Below, in pieces: positions 61,463 through 64,000 of a stretch of DNA of 64,000 nt (within the stretch, counting starts at the first letter, position 1; each line of letters begins with the position of its first letter). Origin of the DNA: Plotosus lineatus (Eukaryota > Chordata > Actinopteri > Siluriformes > Plotosidae); NCBI GenBank assembly GCA_024760905.1, contig CM045729.1:50030080-50094079 (forward strand), written 5' to 3'. A program made the translations under genes and the position numbers. The notes under the pieces were generated by a model, which saw nothing but the letters and a program-made list of their open reading frames with translations, was not told where the DNA came from and made no database searches.

Positions 61463-62115
61463 CAGACGCTCCCTGACTTACGTTTTTAATTGGTTCCGGA
61501 CGGATGAATGTAATTCGAAAGTGAATGCAAGTTGTTCTAGTGACGTATGATGTACTATAAATCCATAAATACCATTACCATATCTCAAAACACCCCCAAA
61601 TCAATTATTATAAACATAACATTGTAAAATAATGTCAAATAATATCAACAATAATTTCAAATAAGTCACTTATTTATACCGAATCACTTTACAAGAAGCT
61701 TAAAACAGCCAATCAACGATTACAATATGTGAGGTGCTCAAAACCGAAAGTAGTGTACTTGCTGTGGGTTATACGGACTTCCGGTCTTTCATGTGTGCAA
61801 GGGTGTCGTTGAACTCGTTTAGAACTCAGTCTGCACTGATGTGAATCACCAGCAGAGCTAAGAGCTCTTTCTTTTGTGGATTCGGGTTTTCATTCATTTT
61901 ACAACTCTCTTTGCTTAACTGAGTATGCATGGTAGATTTCGCCAATCCGAGCAGATAGTTAATTCATCTCTGTGTATGAGACTTGCACCCATGCTAGTAG
62001 GCTTACGCTTCTGACCAACCATATTTGCTTAGGGTTACAAAACTCCGCAAAACAGTGTAAACATCACAGAGACGACGTCTTAACACAAGGGTAACACACT
62101 ATATAACTGATGATG
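61463..62115 (-). mobile_element. pogo-like element, reverse copy of the 29604 type
   Basis: TA-flanked CAGACGCTCCCTGACTTACG at the low end. Interior matches 29604-30762, including the MVGQKRKPTSMG stub at 61915-62022. The high end is lost in the CT/TA/CA microsatellite. Confidence 0.75.
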
Positions 62116-62770
<655 letters not shown>

Positions 62771-63970
62771 GTGTTATAGAGACCCAGGATGCTTCGATAG
62801 CGGCCTTAAGTCCACAGTGTCATCCACAGTGTTGGGTCTGGTGTCTCTCAACCTTCTCTTCACAATATCCCACAGATTCTCTGTGGGGTTCAGGTCAGGA
62901 GAGTTGGCAGGCCAATTGAGCACAGTAATACCATGGTCAGTAAACCATTTAGCAGTGGTTTTGGCACTGTGAGCAGGTGCCAGGTCGTGCTGAAAAATGA
63001 AATCTTCATCTCCATAAAGCTTTTCAGCAGATGGAAGCATGAAGTGCTCCAAAATCTCCTGATAGCTAGCTGCATTGACCCTGCCCTTGATAAAACACAG
63101 TGGACCAACACCAGCAGCTGACATGGCACCCCAGACCATCACTGACTGTGGGTACTTGACACTGGACTTCAGGCATTTTGGCATTTCCTTCTCCCCAGTC
63201 TTCCTCCAGACTCTGGCACCTTGAGTTCCGAATAACATTCAAAATTTGCTTTCATCTGAAAAAAGTATTTTGACCACTGAGCAACAGTCCAGTGCTGCTT
63301 CTCTGTAGCCCAGGTCAGGCACTTCTGCCACTGTTTCTGGTTCAAAAGTGGCTTGACCTGGGGAATGCGGCACCTGTAGCCCAGTCCACTGCTTCCACAG
63401 GTCCCCCAAGGTCTGGATTTGGCCCTTCTCCACAATCTTCCTCAGGGTCCGGTCACCTCTTCTGGTTGTGCAGCATTTTCTGCCACACTTTTTCCTTCCC
63501 ACAGACGTCCCACTGAGGTGCCTTGATACAGCACTCTGGGAACAGCCTATTCGCTCAGAGATTTCTTTCTGTGTCTTACCCTCTTGCTTGAGGGTGTCAA
63601 TGATGGCTTTCTGGACAGCAGTCAGGTCGGCAGTCTTACCCATGATTGCGGTTTTGAGTAATGAACCAGGCTGGGAGTTTTTGAAAGCCTCAGGAATCTT
63701 TTGCAGGTATTTAGAGTTAATTGGTTGATTCAGAGGATTAAGTTAATAGCTTGTTTAGACTACCTGAACATGATATGCTAATTTTTTTTATAGGAATTTT
63801 GGGTTTTCATGAGCTGTATGCCAAAATCATCAGTATTAAAACAATAAAAGACCTGAAATATTTCAGTTGGTGTGTAATGAATCTAAAATATACGAAAGTT
63901 TAATTTGTATCAGTACATTACAGAAAATAATGAACTTTATCACAATATGCTAATTTTTTAGAAGGACCTG
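62771..63970 (-). mobile_element. Tc1-like element, reverse, 3'-truncated
   Basis: The high end reads (complement) CAGGTCCTTCTAAAAAATTA next to TA at 63971-63972. A near-complete transposase gene follows. The low end is cut inside the transposase C-terminus at the junction with the previous Tc1, so the second inverted repeat is missing. Confidence 0.85.
62774..63643 (-). pseudogene. Tc1-like transposase, one in-frame stop, DDE intact
   Basis: Starts MGKTADLTAVQKAIIDTLKQ with the HTH (IGCSQSAVSRHL). It then runs to FSDESKF, an in-frame TGA at 63239-63241, and continues in the same frame through GARVWRKTGE, VMVWGAMSAAGVGP, FQHDLAPAHSAKTT and SPDLNPTENLWDIVKRRLRD. All three catalytic residues are present (SDES, QHDLAP, NPTEN). 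Near 62812 a frameshift is likely, since another frame reads AAIEASWVSIT. The usual last 30 or so residues are cut off. Confidence 0.9.
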
Positions 63971-64000
63971 TACAAGTATGAAATATGATTAAACATTATT

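Overview
The window is eukaryotic, vertebrate DNA and almost certainly from a teleost fish. It has spliced genes with GT-AG introns, long dinucleotide microsatellites, many tRNA-derived SINEs, and fish-type Tc1, pogo/Tigger, hAT, RTE, Rex3-like and L2/CR1-like elements. There are no operons, CRISPR arrays or bacterial genes. I recognise two host genes, both cut by the window edges.

Left part, minus strand: the first three coding exons of cers6 (ceramide synthase 6) lie at 16276-16107, 5035-4930 and 177-47. They encode the N-terminus, the first membrane segment and the homeobox-like domain. The catalytic TLC (Lag1) exons lie beyond position 1.

Right part, plus strand: the first ten coding exons of stk39 (the SPAK kinase) lie between 27283 and 46239. 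They encode 332 residues, including the whole kinase domain with VAIK, HRD, DFG, the WNK-target threonine and APE. The regulatory and CCT-domain exons must lie beyond 64000, because I find none in the last 17.8 kb. The two genes are head to head with about 11 kb between start codons. From memory this is the same neighbour relationship as human CERS6/STK39. Exon phases and residues join without a break in both genes, so both look intact.

The remainder, more than 95 percent, is intron or intergenic DNA full of repeats. I group the SINEs into three families, labelled A, B and C here for convenience. Family A occurs with two different 3' tails, and one of these matches the 3' end of an RTE-type LINE in the same window. 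DNA transposons include two Tc1 elements with transposase remnants plus Tc1 relics, at least eight pogo/Tigger-like elements, hAT elements (one with a perfect 8-bp target duplication), one PIF/Harbinger-like element with TAA duplications and a probable piggyBac relic. Several are nested.

The observation with most functional potential is a long TG repeat that runs into the splice acceptor of stk39 exon 4. I see no convincing novel multi-gene system. The interest lies in splice-site architecture, LINE/SINE partnership and nested mobile DNA. All family assignments are from reading motifs and remembered family sequences, without database searches.
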